Shown in pieces: positions 36,779-60,800 of a stretch of 64,000 nucleotides of DNA. The position numbers were made by a program, and so were the translations under genes. Within the stretch, counting starts at the first letter, position 1. Every line of letters starts with the position of its first letter. This DNA is from Pomacea canaliculata (taxonomy: Eukaryota > Mollusca > Gastropoda > Architaenioglossa > Ampullariidae), in assembly GCF_003073045.1 (NCBI RefSeq), contig NC_037593.1, positions 17,350,725 through 17,414,724 on the forward strand, written 5' to 3'. The notes under the pieces were generated by a model. That model was not told the DNA's origin. It was given only the letters and a program-made list of their open reading frames with translations, and made no database searches.

Positions 36779-39077
36779 CAGAGGCGGCGTTAGGACCACG
36801 CGGGGCCTGGGGCCGACCATCCGCGCGGGGCCGGGGTAATGGAGTACGTGTATCAACATCCCTATTGATGTGATGCCGGAAGCACTGATTTATATACAGT
36901 TAGATAGGCTGGATGTATTTCGCGAAATAACGCACGAATTTAGTGTTTTAATTGTTCGTAATCGTTTGTGACAGTAGTGGTTTTTTCTTAAAGCGAAATA
37001 ATATGGTGACGACAACTTAATAAACTGCTTGTTGTTATTGTCGGGTTTGACGTGAAGACATGGGTTCAATAATTTGCATAATTAGAACTTAGAAGTGTTT
37101 TCTGAACGTCAATTGTTTGTCACAACTTGTTTAACACAGCTACATGTAGCAATAAGTCATAAAGATGACCTCGGGTAAGGTGGTCAGACGTTTTGGGGGC
37201 GAAAGCAGGACGCGTGTCGATGATGATGTCGTCACCGACAAAGAACGCCGAGAAAAAAGGGGGGAGTGGGACTTTCCTCTGACTTTGCCGAGTAGTGATG
37301 CTTTCAACGGCAGATCTGTCCACGCCACTACAGTATTCCATTTTAAATAGAAAACCGGTATTTAAAATTTAAATTAAAATATTCCTACCTTATCTCCCGC
37401 TCAGCCAACTTTGCGGACGTGTATAAATTGTATAAATTATGGTACTTCGCCATCTTGGGAGGCTGTTACTCCGAAACCCTACTTCATAGACCTTGAATCT
37501 CCTTGTAAAGTTTCGGTCATTGCAAGATAGTGTCATAAATTTTTCCACAAGGAATTCCTGAATTTTCGCTGTCAAAGTTGCACCTCACAATTAAAAGTCC
37601 TTTCAATGTTTTCACCTATAACTGTCTTTACACTTGCGTCTGGCGATGTTTGTATCGTCCCCGACATAAGTTTAGTCACTGACCCGAACTCAAAGAAAAC
37701 GATTACTGGAAGTGAATAAAATGCCGGGCAGCGGAAAACACGCTGGAGGACGAAATGCCGAGAGGTGAGGGGAAACGTGCTGACGTAGACTTGATGAGAT
37801 GGCAGGGTATCTGATGATGTACCCGGGCCCGCGGTTGTGAAGGGGCCCCGGCCTTTGTCAGTGGATTGTTTTCCGTCTTTTTCTTTGAAGAAGGAACACC
37901 CAAGCAGTCTGCAGTATACAATTTCCAGACCTAAGGTAGGCGGGGTAGTCGGGGTAGCTGGTCAGGTGTCAGAGGGCCGCTGGACACAATGATTTATCGC
38001 GCATGAACCGTTAGAAGAACGTTCGTGCATTGAGGTCTCTGGATTAATGTGCCACTTGGGGGACCTGCAAGCAGTTGGAATTGACAGTAAAGAGGTGGAT
38101 ATGTCACTGATGTATGGCCACTCTGTGAATGGAAAGGATGGGGCCCGCCTCTGGCACTGCAACCTCTAAGCCCGAAGTGAGAGATGTCAAAGGAACCTGT
38201 TTCCTGTAGTTACTTCACGACACCGTGAAACTTTCTCTTCCTGTCTCTCCATCACCAAACAAACTACATTAGTCTACAGCTCTATACCCGGGGTGGCCTG
38301 TGGATGCCTTTGGATCGGCATCGTCTGCCAAAATGTAAAATGCACTTGTTTTCATTTTTTTTAAATTTAGCCTAGCTTACTTTTCTAAACATTTATTATA
38401 TCAAGTATAACAGAGTTAGAAATCGGCATTCTGTAGCATTCCAACACAGAGTTAAAAGATAAAAAATAATAACAGGCTGGCATGACTGTTCTGCCTTCAA
38501 AGGAAAGCGAGCGACTTAAAGCAGCTTCACTATAAACACAATAAAGTCGGCAAGTGAAAGCCATTGTGTACTCATGTGTTGTCCATTTCCATATATCACT
38601 AGGTTTGGGGTGTAGTCAGCTGTTGGTGTGGGTTGCCACTGGGAAGTGGGGGAACTCGGAAAACCGTAACCAAAGAAGCTGACACCTTAAGATGGACGAG
38701 CAGACGACCACCGGCGATGTATCAGCGGCGCGTGCAATAAGATATCGGCCGGCAGGTCATTGTCGTCACGGGTCAGACACCGGAGCCCGCAGAGCGACGA
38801 AAAAGAAATAGTGATCTACAAGACACCGCCAAAAGGCAAAAGCCAAAACCAAAGGTGCGGATGAGAATCAGTGTACGGTATTTTTAAAGACAAGCGGGAC
38901 ACTGTGGACTTGCCAGAAAGAGGGACATTGGGTGTCCCCGCCCGGACATTTTATGAGCAGGCGGGACACGAGGTCAAAAGCGTCTGGTCACCTTACCTCG
39001 GGGCTGAAGCGCGGGGCCCCTTCGAGAGCGGGGCCTGGGGCGGCCGCCCCATTTGCCACCCCCTAACGCCGGCCCTG
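36779..39077. mobile_element. hAT-type DNA transposon, 2.3 kb, no transposase frame
   Basis: The left end CAGAGGCGGCGTTAGG and the inverted right end CAGGGCCGGCGTTAGG match at 14 of 16 bases and start with CAG, as hAT tips do. Both ends continue into a GC-rich subterminal zone with GGGGCCTGGGGC-like blocks. A perfect 8-bp target duplication, ACCCTGAC, lies at 36771-36778 and 39078-39085. The interior has only short open frames, about 60-105 codons, without a recognisable hAT dimerisation or RNase H-like region, so it is non-autonomous or long decayed. A further GC-rich block at 37815-37860 may mark an internal joint or nested piece. Confidence 0.8.
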
Positions 39078-40888
39078 ACCCTGACTCATCTTGATTACCT
39101 AGTTATATTGCCGTACATGTTATCGGGTTGCAGCGCCACCATTGATCGAGTTTTAGTGTTAAAGGGCCAGCCCGGCTATCAACCTTAGACGGGGGGAGAG
39201 AGAGAGATTCCTTGGTCATAAACGATCTAGGGCTGAAATAATGGCGAATTCAGTTAATTCAATCATCCCTCGTGTTATAAAATCTTTGTTATTGCATCAA
39301 AGTCTTGATAAGTATTCGACTAGAATGAGAATGGTGATCGATAGATGACAATAAAGAGAGAGTGGAGAGAGAGTGAATGAATGAATGAAGGGTAAATTTT
39401 GTTGTGTGAGATTAAAACATATTTTACACTAAATTTTCCAGATAATTTGATGTTTAAGTTGTTTTTTTTTTTTGTTGTTTTTTTTTGTGTGAGCGTGGTG
39501 GGGGCGTACACATAAATTCAAACCGACATTTTGTATGGGAGATAAGCGTTAGAGACTTTCTATAGGCATAATAGAGTAACAGTCCTTGGCCTCGTTTACC
39601 TCAGAGGCCTTCTCAATGCAAATCGATGGCAGGCCAAGCAGATGTTATCTATTTATTTCTTGACAGTCTTGATGTAAGAAGACACCCTTCTCCTTCGTGT
39701 GTTGTACACATTCTGTACCCAAGTCACGAAGTAAAGACGACACAGTTGATTAATTGCTGCTTGCTAGAGGTATCGATGACACTTGAAGCTCGAAATTGGA
39801 TAAATATCTGATTTCAACCATGTAGAAGGCAAACTTTGCCTTGTATCCTCCCTCAACCGACTCTGCCCCCTCCCACGACACACACACACGTGTCCCATCA
39901 AGCAGATGTCGAGCATCAAGATGCATTATCATACAACGACGTCAACAATCGATCACACAGAGTCGTACTGTCTCGACAACAGAAAAAAAAAACTTCACTC
40001 CATCCTCAAACGAATTATTATTATTATTGAAAAGTTTGGAAAAAATACGACTGACGATTAAAGATGTCAGCCACACAAGTAAAGGCCAAGACGACACTGA
40101 GAAGGACAGTTGTTAAATCTAATCCAGAGGTGGGCTGCACAAACTGATATTTCCTGTTCAGTAACAGTGTCCGTAAATGTACTCCGCAAATTTATGTGCT
40201 GTTATATGATAAGAAATGGCGATGCAGACATTCTTTTTCAGTTACGTATTGTTCTTTCAAATGAATGGGCATTTAACTGTGTGCGAAGCAGACACGATGC
40301 TTATGTATAGTTAGAGAGAGAGAAAACGTTCTCTCGCAAACTATTTCTACTCCTTCTTTTTCCTTCCCTTCCTTCCCTCCCCCCTCCTTTCTTTTCGCCA
40401 CTGGGCCGTTACAGCAGGCTGGTCGAGTTGCAAATTCTCTCAATAAAGCTGTCAGTCATATCGTCTGCTCGCACCCATACTTGTTTAGGCACGCCACCTA
40501 TGTGTTCGTCTCTCTTGCCGCCTTCTGCGACTTATTTTTTTGTGACCTTACATTGACATGCGATACCATACTACCAACTGGTGAAAGAAAGAAACAAAAT
40601 GAAGGAGGGAAGGAGCCATCAAGACACAGCGTCCTTAATTAAGGAAGATGAAAAAAGAATTAAAGAGTGTGGCTCAAAAATGTCATACAGATTGGAAGGA
40701 GTCATACACAGAACCTTCTGCACTTTATCATACGTTGAAGCTTCTTTCAGTTTCATATAAATGTGATCTGACACACCAACTTTTCTTCCGCTAGCCAGGA
40801 CAAGGAACTGACAGCAAACTTTTTACGAATACTGGGATGCCTTCATCTACTCGGGTTCACTAAGTCTGTTGTCAGGAAATCCTATGTC

Positions 40889-40945
40889 AATACTACTACT
40901 ACTATTGCCACCACTACTACTAATACTAATAATAATAATAATGAT
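40889..40945. repeat. Compound trinucleotide microsatellite (TAC/TAA)n
   Basis: Runs of ACT/TAC units followed by TAA units, with a few interruptions. Confidence 0.85.
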
Positions 40946-42195
40946 GTGAAAAAGATACAGGAGGAAAAAAAACCAGATGAATAAATAGATTGATAAATGT
41001 CAAAGATGTTCTGTTATATGCCACGGGAAGTTTTAGACAACTAATACCAATGACAGCAGTTTGCATTTCAGAAAGAAATGTGTTGTCTTGCTTTAAAGCC
41101 ATTCACTTAATTAAACAAACGTAAAGGGTACTTACCTGTAGTATTGTGCCAACCCAAACTGAGTGCTTCACTTCGCGAAACAGTGTCTTGCTGGTTTACT
41201 GCGACAGAAGACTGCACCTGAACAGGAAACACCTTCTGCTGTGTGCAACAGTTTATGCCTAACTACCTTGCTGCTCCAAATATACGACCGTATTCAGCCA
41301 ACCTTAGCATTCCAGTTCCCCTGCGGTCGCACCCACAGCCAAGACGCCCCCTCCATTTTATGGAGGTAGGTATGTGCGAAAAACAGACTCCGCCCAGAAT
41401 GCTTTGTGAGTTACAAACAAATCAATAGGACTTTTAAAAAATACAACAATTAAACACTACCAGTGTGTGTGTGCGCGCGCACGCAGGTAGAGCAGAAATA
41501 GCGTGTTGTGTTGGAAAACAATGCGTGCACCATTTGTAACGGCTCATAATACAACGTTGGAAAGATCAGTTTGAAGTTTCAGTCTTGCCAGGAGACGTGC
41601 ATGTTTGTCGACGTCTGGCAACGAAGGGGTCAGAAGTAAAATCAAGTGGATCTCCCAGCTGGCCGGTCATTTGAGACTGAGAGGGCAAAGTGTCGTCAGA
41701 TACTCTCTGGTGTCGCTCCACGGCTTGTGTTCTTCTTTCACTCCTGCCTGCATGGTTTTGTCCGTATCCTATAGTCTTCCTCCAAACCTGCTCCAGTGTG
41801 TATGCGTGTGCAAGGATGTCTTTTGCGCTGGTATTCTGCTAAGCTGACTGGAACGTGAGAGTTGATACAAAATAGAGAAAGTTATATGTAAAACCTGTCT
41901 TACCGCGGGTAGTTTCTTCTTACTATTATTATTTGCTTAACCTCGTCATGAATCTGCTCGATTCTTACCCGTAATGGACTGCGTGGAATGCGGTCCACGA
42001 GGACTGCGCATACATACCGAGAATTGCAATCGTGCACCTGACCAAACAGTTTCTCCCAAACAATGGTTACAGAGTTAACTGGCTGTCAAATCTTGAAAGT
42101 GGAGTGTTTTCTATAGGCTTAAACAGTTCTTAGATAATAATCATCAACGGTGTCACCTTCAAGCTAAGAAATCCTATTCTCTTATCCCCTTTCTC

Positions 42196-42222
42196 TTGTG
42201 TGTGTGTGTGTGCGCGAGCGCG
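42196..42222. repeat. (TG)n/(CG)n microsatellite
   Basis: A GT run passing into GCGCGAGCGCGC, an alternating purine-pyrimidine tract of the kind able to form Z-DNA. Confidence 0.8.
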
Positions 42223-44340
42223 CTTTTTAATATATTTTCCACTAAAATCGTTACCAGAAAGCACTTCATCATGGCATTGATCTTACAGGTACTGAGAAGA
42301 TTCCTGTGTTTGCACAGAAGAATGCTTCTCTCATCCCCTCACTCCCCACGTATGACATTTTGAAGTCCTGTGTAATGCAGAGCTTTTGTTGCATTTGGCG
42401 AGGCCCCTTGGGCTTTCGGCTACAAAGGGAGGTAAACAGTTAGGTGGGGAAGGGGGGGGTAAGGGAGGACAAACTGTTGTTTGCATAGAGTTAATGCGAC
42501 CTACCAGCACTGGACTTACTCCTTTCACATGCACGCCAGATTTTCTGCCTGTCTTCCTTTAAATACGCTTTTAGACGTTCGGGATTAATATCAAGCCTAT
42601 GGCAACTATATATATATAAGCCTAAATTTCAATATTGCCGAGTAATATCCAAACCACGCCTCCTTTTATTTTTAGTCATCTGTTTAGTCAATACATGCAT
42701 AGTGACAATGAGCATAATTATAGAATTTTCAGTATTGGATGATATATTTATGCCATCTCTGACTGAACTTGTACACATTGAATACCCAGGGGCAGGAACA
42801 CAAATCAGACGAAGACGAAGGGAAAGCACTCTTTCCGGACTTTGACATACTTGTAAAGAAGAGTTTAGGTTCTTGTCTTGTTCACAGACTTAAATTCTTT
42901 GATCTGTAAGTCTGTGGTCTTGCGAGAATTGAATAATTTATCCAGAGAATGTACGAAAGATCAATGCGGTATCTCTGGTTCGTCTCATTGGTTTTTCCGT
43001 GGAGTATAATTCCAACCTGTCGACTAAAACTATATGTATCCATTGAAGTTTCGGCCATCAACCTGTAGCGGATTTTAGATGTGAGCAAGCTCGACTGAAC
43101 AAACAATTAATAAAATGAACTTTTCACTTCAGTGCATATTTTTTCTTAATAAAAGCAAAAAATGTTCAAAAAACAAAATCAACAAAGATCAAATAAATAG
43201 AGTTGTGCAAGATCTTTTTCAAAGGATTTTACAAAATTCTCCCTTTTATGTGAACTGTCGGAAGATAATCATTAATCAATCAAATATTACGCCATTAATT
43301 AAGATAAATCGACTAAGTGGTTTGAAAACATTCTTTCAGTGGCGTTGTACCGTAATTGAGAGTTGCGTCCGTGTCTGCTTTCGTGATTATATATATATCT
43401 AGACAGGCTGTCTCAAACTGATCGATTATTCATAAACGACCGCTCCTAAATACGCATATAATATATATAGGGAGACCCCGATCGATCCGTGTCAAAAGTA
43501 TATGTAAACGCGCTGGCATTCATTTTTGCTCCTCCATCAGATTCTCGAGCAAGTACACTATATAGCTATATATGATGCCTATATATCAATTGCAGGCAAA
43601 GATTTACAGTTGCTCATGTGCCAGTAATATACATAGAGAGTTGAGTGCATACTTATACATATGTTGAATACAATCAAAACGTCAGTCTCTGCATGGTGGC
43701 TACGTATAGGGGTGGACTAGTCGTACAAGAAAACAACAATATCGAGATTGTCGCATAACGTAGTTTTTATTCAGTTTCACTCTGCGGCTGGCCTGCCGTC
43801 TCTCCAATCTCACTTCCAAATCCAAAACCCCCTCTCCTCTGTAAGTTACACTACTTATCCTCTCTACCCTCGAGCATTCCAGAACCATCCACCGCCTTTC
43901 CCAGTCCACGTGGCGCAACTGGACACACCCACCCCTCCCTGTCTGGTAATTGTTTCCCCAAGTGGCTCAGGCAACTTCGGATGTAACAATAGACCCAGTA
44001 GCCATGCAGTAGCCGAGGGTGGGCAGTTCAAGGCTGGCTATTACGCACGCCGATTCTCTACAAACAAGGCATAATTACTTAGTACACAAGGAACAGTCCT
44101 GGTACCGTTCGACGTCGATCGACTCTCTACAAAGAAAGACAACTCATTACACTAAGTGCTACAATCTACATACACCACAACATGTAGGTATAGATGGAAC
44201 CGACCAACTCCACAGTGGACTCTAATATACCTTTTCGCACAGATGTTCTCTCTCTCTCTATTTCTTTCTGTAAGGAATTAAAAAAACGCGCACTTCCATG
44301 AGGCTGATGCATGATCAATGACCGCCCCCCCCCCCAGCCC

Positions 44341-44495
44341 GACCCCTCAACTTAAAGGTCAAGGGAAACAATTCGAAAACGAGGCCGTTCGTGCAATATG
44401 GCTGACGCTCCATTTGTGTTGTACAAACTAAAACATCATCAACGCCATTTAGTAACTGTTTCAAAGCGGTAGAGGTGTCTTCCAAGTAGTAGAGG
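44341..44495 (+). other. Candidate non-coding first exon of PI4KB
   Basis: A CpG-containing stretch ends in a strong donor, AGAGG followed by GTATGT, at 44496. It contains ATGGCTGACGCTCC at 44398, opening a 24-codon frame that stops at 44470-44472. No other gene lies to the right before PI4KB, whose coding exon begins after an acceptor at 47414. The exon's 5' limit is arbitrary, and the link to PI4KB is inferred from position and splice signals. Confidence 0.35.
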
Positions 44496-47414
44496 GTATG
44501 TAGAATAACATCTTTATTCGTTACTAGGTAATTCTTTTTGGTTGGAATCTTTATGTTTTACCTTTCACTTTCTCGTACTATTTTCGTGGCTTTATTTTTT
44601 TGTACTTCGCTTACAAATACTTCTGCTATAATGTTGCCAGTATGTCTTGTCTTTTTTTAAACGTTTGTGCATCAAGTTTATTAGACTAACCCTTTCTAGT
44701 TGATCTTGTTATTCTATGAAATCGTGTATTCATATTACTGGCAAAACCTACATAGCTGACATCTAAAAATTTGTTATTTTTACTCTAAGATGCAACTCGC
44801 CGTTAGTAAACAGTACGCTCGTCTCCAACATTTGGTCCCAGCAACAAAGCGACTGAGGGAGATAAAATAATATATAAAAAAAACCCCAAAAAACCTCTTA
44901 TTCTCTTTTAATGAGCAGAGTAAAACGTCTGTCCTTTGCACACATTTACAAAGAGAGAAAAAGGAAGATACAGAACAATTAAAAGGGCTCAATTTAGCCA
45001 GGAAGCAGGCGAAAACTTTTAATTGTAAATATTTCTGTGGACTGCAAGATCTAATTTGGCATCATCTTCACTATAGTGGCAGTACGTGCTTACTTGTTTA
45101 TATGGATATTTACTTTCTACCACTTCTAACTAGAGGAATAATTTTAAAATTAAATGCATAAAAATTTACTTCATTTCTGTAACTACATATTATGTGAGTT
45201 TTCACATAATGTAAATAAAGTAACTAAAGTAACTTTGAAGACTTTCTGGAAAAAAAGAACCAAATTGTGGTAGTGGAGGTTGTGCAAGTTCAGGAAAGAC
45301 TGTCATTATTATTCTTTGTTAAAGAGCAAGAGTGAGAGCTAGTCATCTGAGTTCCACTGCAAAGATTTCCATTTAGCTTAAATGAGACTAAATTTATAAA
45401 ATTAATTTAAACTTAATTGTCCTTATGAACATCTACTCTCTAAAAGTGACTCATAGTCATAGGGTTGCAGACTAGGCAAAGTGAGGACTGCAGTTATCTA
45501 TCCCCTTCCAGCTTCAAGCAAGCCTGTGTGTCCTTAAGGCTGAACACTTAATTTTTCAGATTAAGCCTTTAGTCACAGGCACTGTAAGATGAGTAACTCT
45601 GTATGTGATGTTTATGTGATTGCTTGAGAGTGTGGTGTGGTTTTTTTTTTCTTTTGTGTGGGGAAAGAGAAGAAAGAGTAGCATTAATGAAGTTAATCCA
45701 TTTAATTTGTGCCACAACATATATGGAAATGCGTGCCTCAGATATTTTATGCTTTTAAAAAAAGGAGGACAAACACTGAATTGCTGGACAACTTTCCAGA
45801 AGAGACTGAAAAGGATGAAAAAAAGAAATTGTGTACCTTGATGTGTACTTTTTTCCTGGAGCTAAAACCTCTCTAAAATCCTCACCATTTATATATGATG
45901 GTCTGAAAACCCCCCCAATTTTTTTTTGAAAACCCCTTACATTTTCTGGATAGCAAACACCGTGTGAGATTGTAATTGAAGTGCAGAGCAGGTGCAGAAT
46001 GTCAAAGGAACCTCTTTTCCTACATGAGTAAGAAAGTGCTTATAAGAGGTTTTACTTGTGTACAGTGTCGGACTGTTCAGGTGTTTTCCAGGTGTTAAGC
46101 AAAGTTCCATGCATGTGTTGACTTAGTTGTGAGACATATGTGCAAGAACTACTTTGTCTCCTTTTTTTTCAACACAAATCATCACACAAGATGTCAACTT
46201 GATTATTTTGACATATTTTCTTTGTTTTACTCTCTGTTGCCTCCATCCCCAAGACCCTGTTCTCTCGGTCATCTTCCTCTCTCTTCTCCTCCTTTTATTT
46301 TTATGTTTCATTCTTACTCTAAGTTGTAGCTGATTGATTAACTAATCTTTATGTTAAAACTTATTTTATTATTTTAGGAGTACTTAAAAATGACTAAAAA
46401 TTGGTGTAATTATACTGAAGTAACATTTTAAAAATAATTTGTGTTTAAAACAAAGAGAAAGATGACACAAAGGATTGCAAAGTTTTTTATCTTTTTGTTT
46501 TTACTACGTGAACACATTGGTTGCGAGCGGCTCTTTGATTTCAATTTCAGATCTAGTAAAAAAAAGTGTCTGATTTTGAATCTGAAAGTTTTTATTCAGG
46601 TATCAATTCTTTTGTTGTCTCTGGTGAAGAGAATGTGGAAGAGGATAACATAGTTTTATTTCTCTAAACAATGCAACCACTGTTTGTGACAAAGATATGA
46701 AAGTTAAATTCTTGTTTACTTTTTATAATTGCCAGTCTCAGATAATGCATCTTGCATTAATTTTTACAAAAAGAAATTTCATTGTGGTTGCATTTATAGG
46801 ACTTAGGCCATTTTTGTCATCATTTTGCATTTGAAAAGAAAGTTTTTGTGTCATAATCCAAAATAAAGCAGCGGAGGTTAGAAAAATAGTTACACATTCA
46901 AAGAGCAATATATTAGGCGAATGTTATTAGAATTTAATATAATTGTAGTATTATAAGGAGAATTGAATGTACATTATGTTAAGATTTATATATCTAAAAT
47001 GTATTGTCTCAGTGCAAAAAAAAAAAAAATCCTTCTTTGTAGTGTTGATCATTGGCATTTAGCAGACCATTCTAACAATTATTGTTTATAATTGAATTAA
47101 AGATATTTCAATTTCTGGGATTCCTTCAGCTTTTTCTTTTTAACATCATAGATATTCATTTATTTTTATTTTAGTTTGGTATACAGCAAGTCTATTTTTG
47201 CAATATATTTACAAGTTTTTGTAACAACTCAAAACAAAGCAGCACATGCCCCAAACCTCAAGTATAGTAAGTCTGCACACACTTCTCCTTTCATAACAGA
47301 TCTGCTTATGTTCAAACAGCATGCATTTTTTTTTCATTTTCTCTCTCTGATGTGTTTTTGTTATCCATAGTAGTACCAAATAAATTATTTTCTTTTTCTC
47401 TTAATTTTTTTCAG
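44496..47414. other. Probable 5'UTR intron of PI4KB
   Basis: AT-rich sequence with no recognised exon, bounded by a consensus donor at 44496 and the acceptor TTTTTTTCAG at 47405-47414. If the first-exon call is right, this is a 2.9-kb intron. Confidence 0.35.
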
Positions 47415-47792
47415 GTTTTGTTAGAGCTGTTATGCTGACCCACTCAAGCATCATCACAGAAAGCCATCATTCTGCTAGTCTTCAACCACTGTTGCAGGAT
47501 CATCCCAGATTTCTGGCATCTTGTTTCACTGGTTTGAGTCATCATGAAATACAGGACACGAAGCATTTTATTCCTATATTAATAATTCCTATAAGCATAA
47601 TATTCATACAGTATGACTACTATACTGCTATTTAAATTAGAGAAGTTCAGATTACACAAAAAAAAGTCCAAAGCTGCCAATTTTATGTTCAGAAAAGCAG
47701 AATTATAGAAAGGTAGAGTTCTGGAATTCTCCACCTGTTGTGGATAGCTATGGTCAACTGTGAAAAGCCCTACTTGCCAGGCCTTTCCTGGA

Positions 47793-57804
<10,012 letters not shown>

Positions 57805-60800
57805 GTTGGCATCACCTGTGTCAGAAGCTAGTAGACATCTCATTAAATCTTGTTTGTAGGGTCTGGGGTTGACTGTCTGGCCCTTCATTTAGATGAAAAA
57901 CGTTGGTAGGTCCCATTTCTGTGAATAAAACAGAGCTGCACCAGCATGCAGAGAGGAGATGATGGGAAGTGGTGCCTTATGTAACAACTGACCAGCAGGG
58001 TATGGAGTCCTCATCATCCACATGCAGCTTCACAGAAGTGATCGCATGGCACCTGCTTGTTAAGGTTTTGAGGAGAGAGAATCCAGCTGGCACCGTGCCT
58101 GTATTTTGCGGTCCTTGAAACTAGAAAACACAGGCCTGTGTGCTTGAAGGAAGTTCAGCTACTAGATCATATAAAACACTTGTTGGAGTGGCTAATCTGC
58201 TGCTTCTGCATCAGATAAGAGAGGAATTCAGCAGTGAGAGGATGGTGGCTCACATTGTACAAAAGGGTACATAACAACGGTCAGCCTTTTGATTCTGGTG
58301 TCACCTTGTCTACATAACATTGCTTATTAATGATTTTATTATTCCGTCAAGATCTCAAGAACAGACTGTAATTTGTGGTGTACAGCATGTGATGTTACTG
58401 CACACACTAGTCATCCCACAGCCAGGAGGTGGTAACTTCACAGACACTACTTGCTTAGCCTCTATGAAAAGGGAACTTGACAGCAGAACAAAGGATTGTG
58501 ATACACAGATCTCTGATATTTATCAGTTCTCCATATTCAGGTTAGATGGTTGGGAACTGAGCAGTTACTTTCCAGGTTTCAGCAGTTGGTGCAGAGCCTG
58601 TTGACTGTTATCGTCAGGCTAGCACAGGTGAGATGTGTCTGTTGATCTTTGCGTTCTACTTAAAGGGGAAAAAACCTGACTGCACATCTTCAGAGCCATG
58701 CGTTTTAAGAAGATAGCTTGCTCTTCAAGGGATGTATTTATTTAAAATTGCTACCATTTTTCTGTATTTGGAGTTCACCTAGATCAGGGACTAAAGAGAG
58801 GCAACACATGTAAGAAGAAATTATTGATAATTCAAGGATACAGCTTGTGGCATCATGGAAGGTGATATAGATATTCCAAGAAAATTTTTAACATGGAAAG
58901 TGACTTAAATATTTCCCTCCAGAAATTTGCAACAGAGTGTTGTTGGGTCCATCATTGATTGCACTCTCCATACAGAAACCCTGAAAATTCCTGCTGTGAT
59001 CAGCTCTATTACTCTCCTCACCTCCTGGTTAATATACAAAAGTTTTACGGGCAGATGTGAATTTACTAAGCTTTTGTGGGGTGCTTTTTGTAATTTCTAG
59101 AGGTTTCCTGCCAAATATTCAGTTATAAGACAAACATTTGGTGTGCCCTCAGGAATAAATGTGAATGAAAAGTGAATTGAAAATCTCAACCACAACAACC
59201 AAAAAAAAAAAAAAAAAAATGGGGGGGTGCATAAGTAATTCAATAAAATTTTATAGCTTGGTTTTCAGTTCCTAGAGTAATAGAAGAAAGTTTCCATGGA
59301 TTATAATGAAATTTATTTTGCAGTTGCCATCCTTTCCCCTCTATTAGTGTTTCAAGGCTGAAAATCAGGTCTGAAGCTTCATACATGGATCTATTTAAAA
59401 AGCAGTTTTGTTGGGATTTTCTAGTGCCAGTGAAAAACATTGATGTCCAGAAATGTGGCATTATTAGTGTACCATATCTATGTAGTCGTGAGCAAGTGGC
59501 ACTGCGTGTTCAGTTTTAAAATGGTGTACTCATTCTGATAACATTTTATTGTGAACCCTATTTGCTACCCTTATACCTGTCAGTCTTCCCCATTACCTTT
59601 ATATAAAAACTAAAAGGTCACACATTTTTCACCTAGAATGGGATTGCTCTAGGTGTGAAGAATAGGTGTGTAAGATAATAACAATGTCATAGTGTTAATG
59701 ATGTGTTGATGTACATTCATGTGTGATTCCCTTCCCTTTCCCCTGTGGTCATAAACATTGTTTTTCTTTTACTGAGGATGATGTTGGACTACAAGATACA
59801 TAAGTATATACAAAACCACTTAACAAAAATCAGCTCATTGTAAAAATTTAAAACTTTGCTATCTGGAAGGTATTTCGAACGTCTTGTAAAACATTACTTG
59901 CAACAGGCTGACAACAAAGACAGTTACAACTACTGCAGTGTATTAACAAATTTGAGTTTTATTTGACAGAATAACCAAAGTAGGCAGCTTTATTCAACTG
60001 CACATAATTTTTAAAATAGCTGCCCTAACCAAAGAGGCTGAAGTTGTCTCCTAAAATTTAATACTTTTGTATTTTGAATGCTAAAGGCTGTTGTAGCTTG
60101 ATGCTTCCATCAACAGAGATGAATGTTTCATAACACTGCCACATCTGCCAACCATGTCACGTGCTACTATGAGTGCATGTGCATATTTCTCTTTTTAAAA
60201 GATAATTCCAGATCTTTGTATACAGAACTAAATGCATCATTATATGTAAAACTTTATGCTTTATGTCATCATGGGGAGGTTATGCAGTTGATGCGTAGCA
60301 ATGTTCTAAATATGCTTTTTTTTAATTTTTGGTAATTCTGACTTTCTGACTGTGCCATAAATAAGGCCCCATTTTTGAGACACTTCAGTACTTACATTTC
60401 TGTAAAAGTTTGCCTGTTTGTTTCTTTGTTTCATCTCTGGGTGGATGGGGAAAATTGACTGCAGCCATTGGCGTATAACTGTATTGTGTGAAATACAAAT
60501 TTACTAAGATATTTTGGCAATTTTATGGCAAACGAAAAATGTATTTTGATGCAGCTCATGAGATAATGCTATACTCTATTGCCTTGTTTTTGTGGATACA
60601 GATGGACACCTGGTGTATTTTGCCACACTGTACATTACATATAAACCCCGTGTGCTGTCACTGCTGCTTAGTGGAGGCTATTTGAAATATCAGTTGTTTA
60701 TGCCAAGTTTTACTACGCATACATGGAAAAGTATTTCCAGGGAAATGTATGCAGGGACGCTTGGTGTAAGCAAAGAATGGTTAAAAATGCCCATACATTT

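Larger units (their letters stand above)
39086..44340. other. Gene-poor spacer upstream of PI4KB
   Basis: No coding gene was recognised. It holds a trinucleotide microsatellite (40889-40945), GT/GC-rich microsatellites (41464-41486 and 42196-42222) and many short random frames. The right end is presumably the PI4KB promoter. Confidence 0.45.

Noticed and set aside
43748-44074. Proline-rich open frame of 108 codons left of PI4KB
   Set aside because: Composition follows a CT-rich stretch; no domain, no splice partners, and other frames are open over parts of the same stretch.
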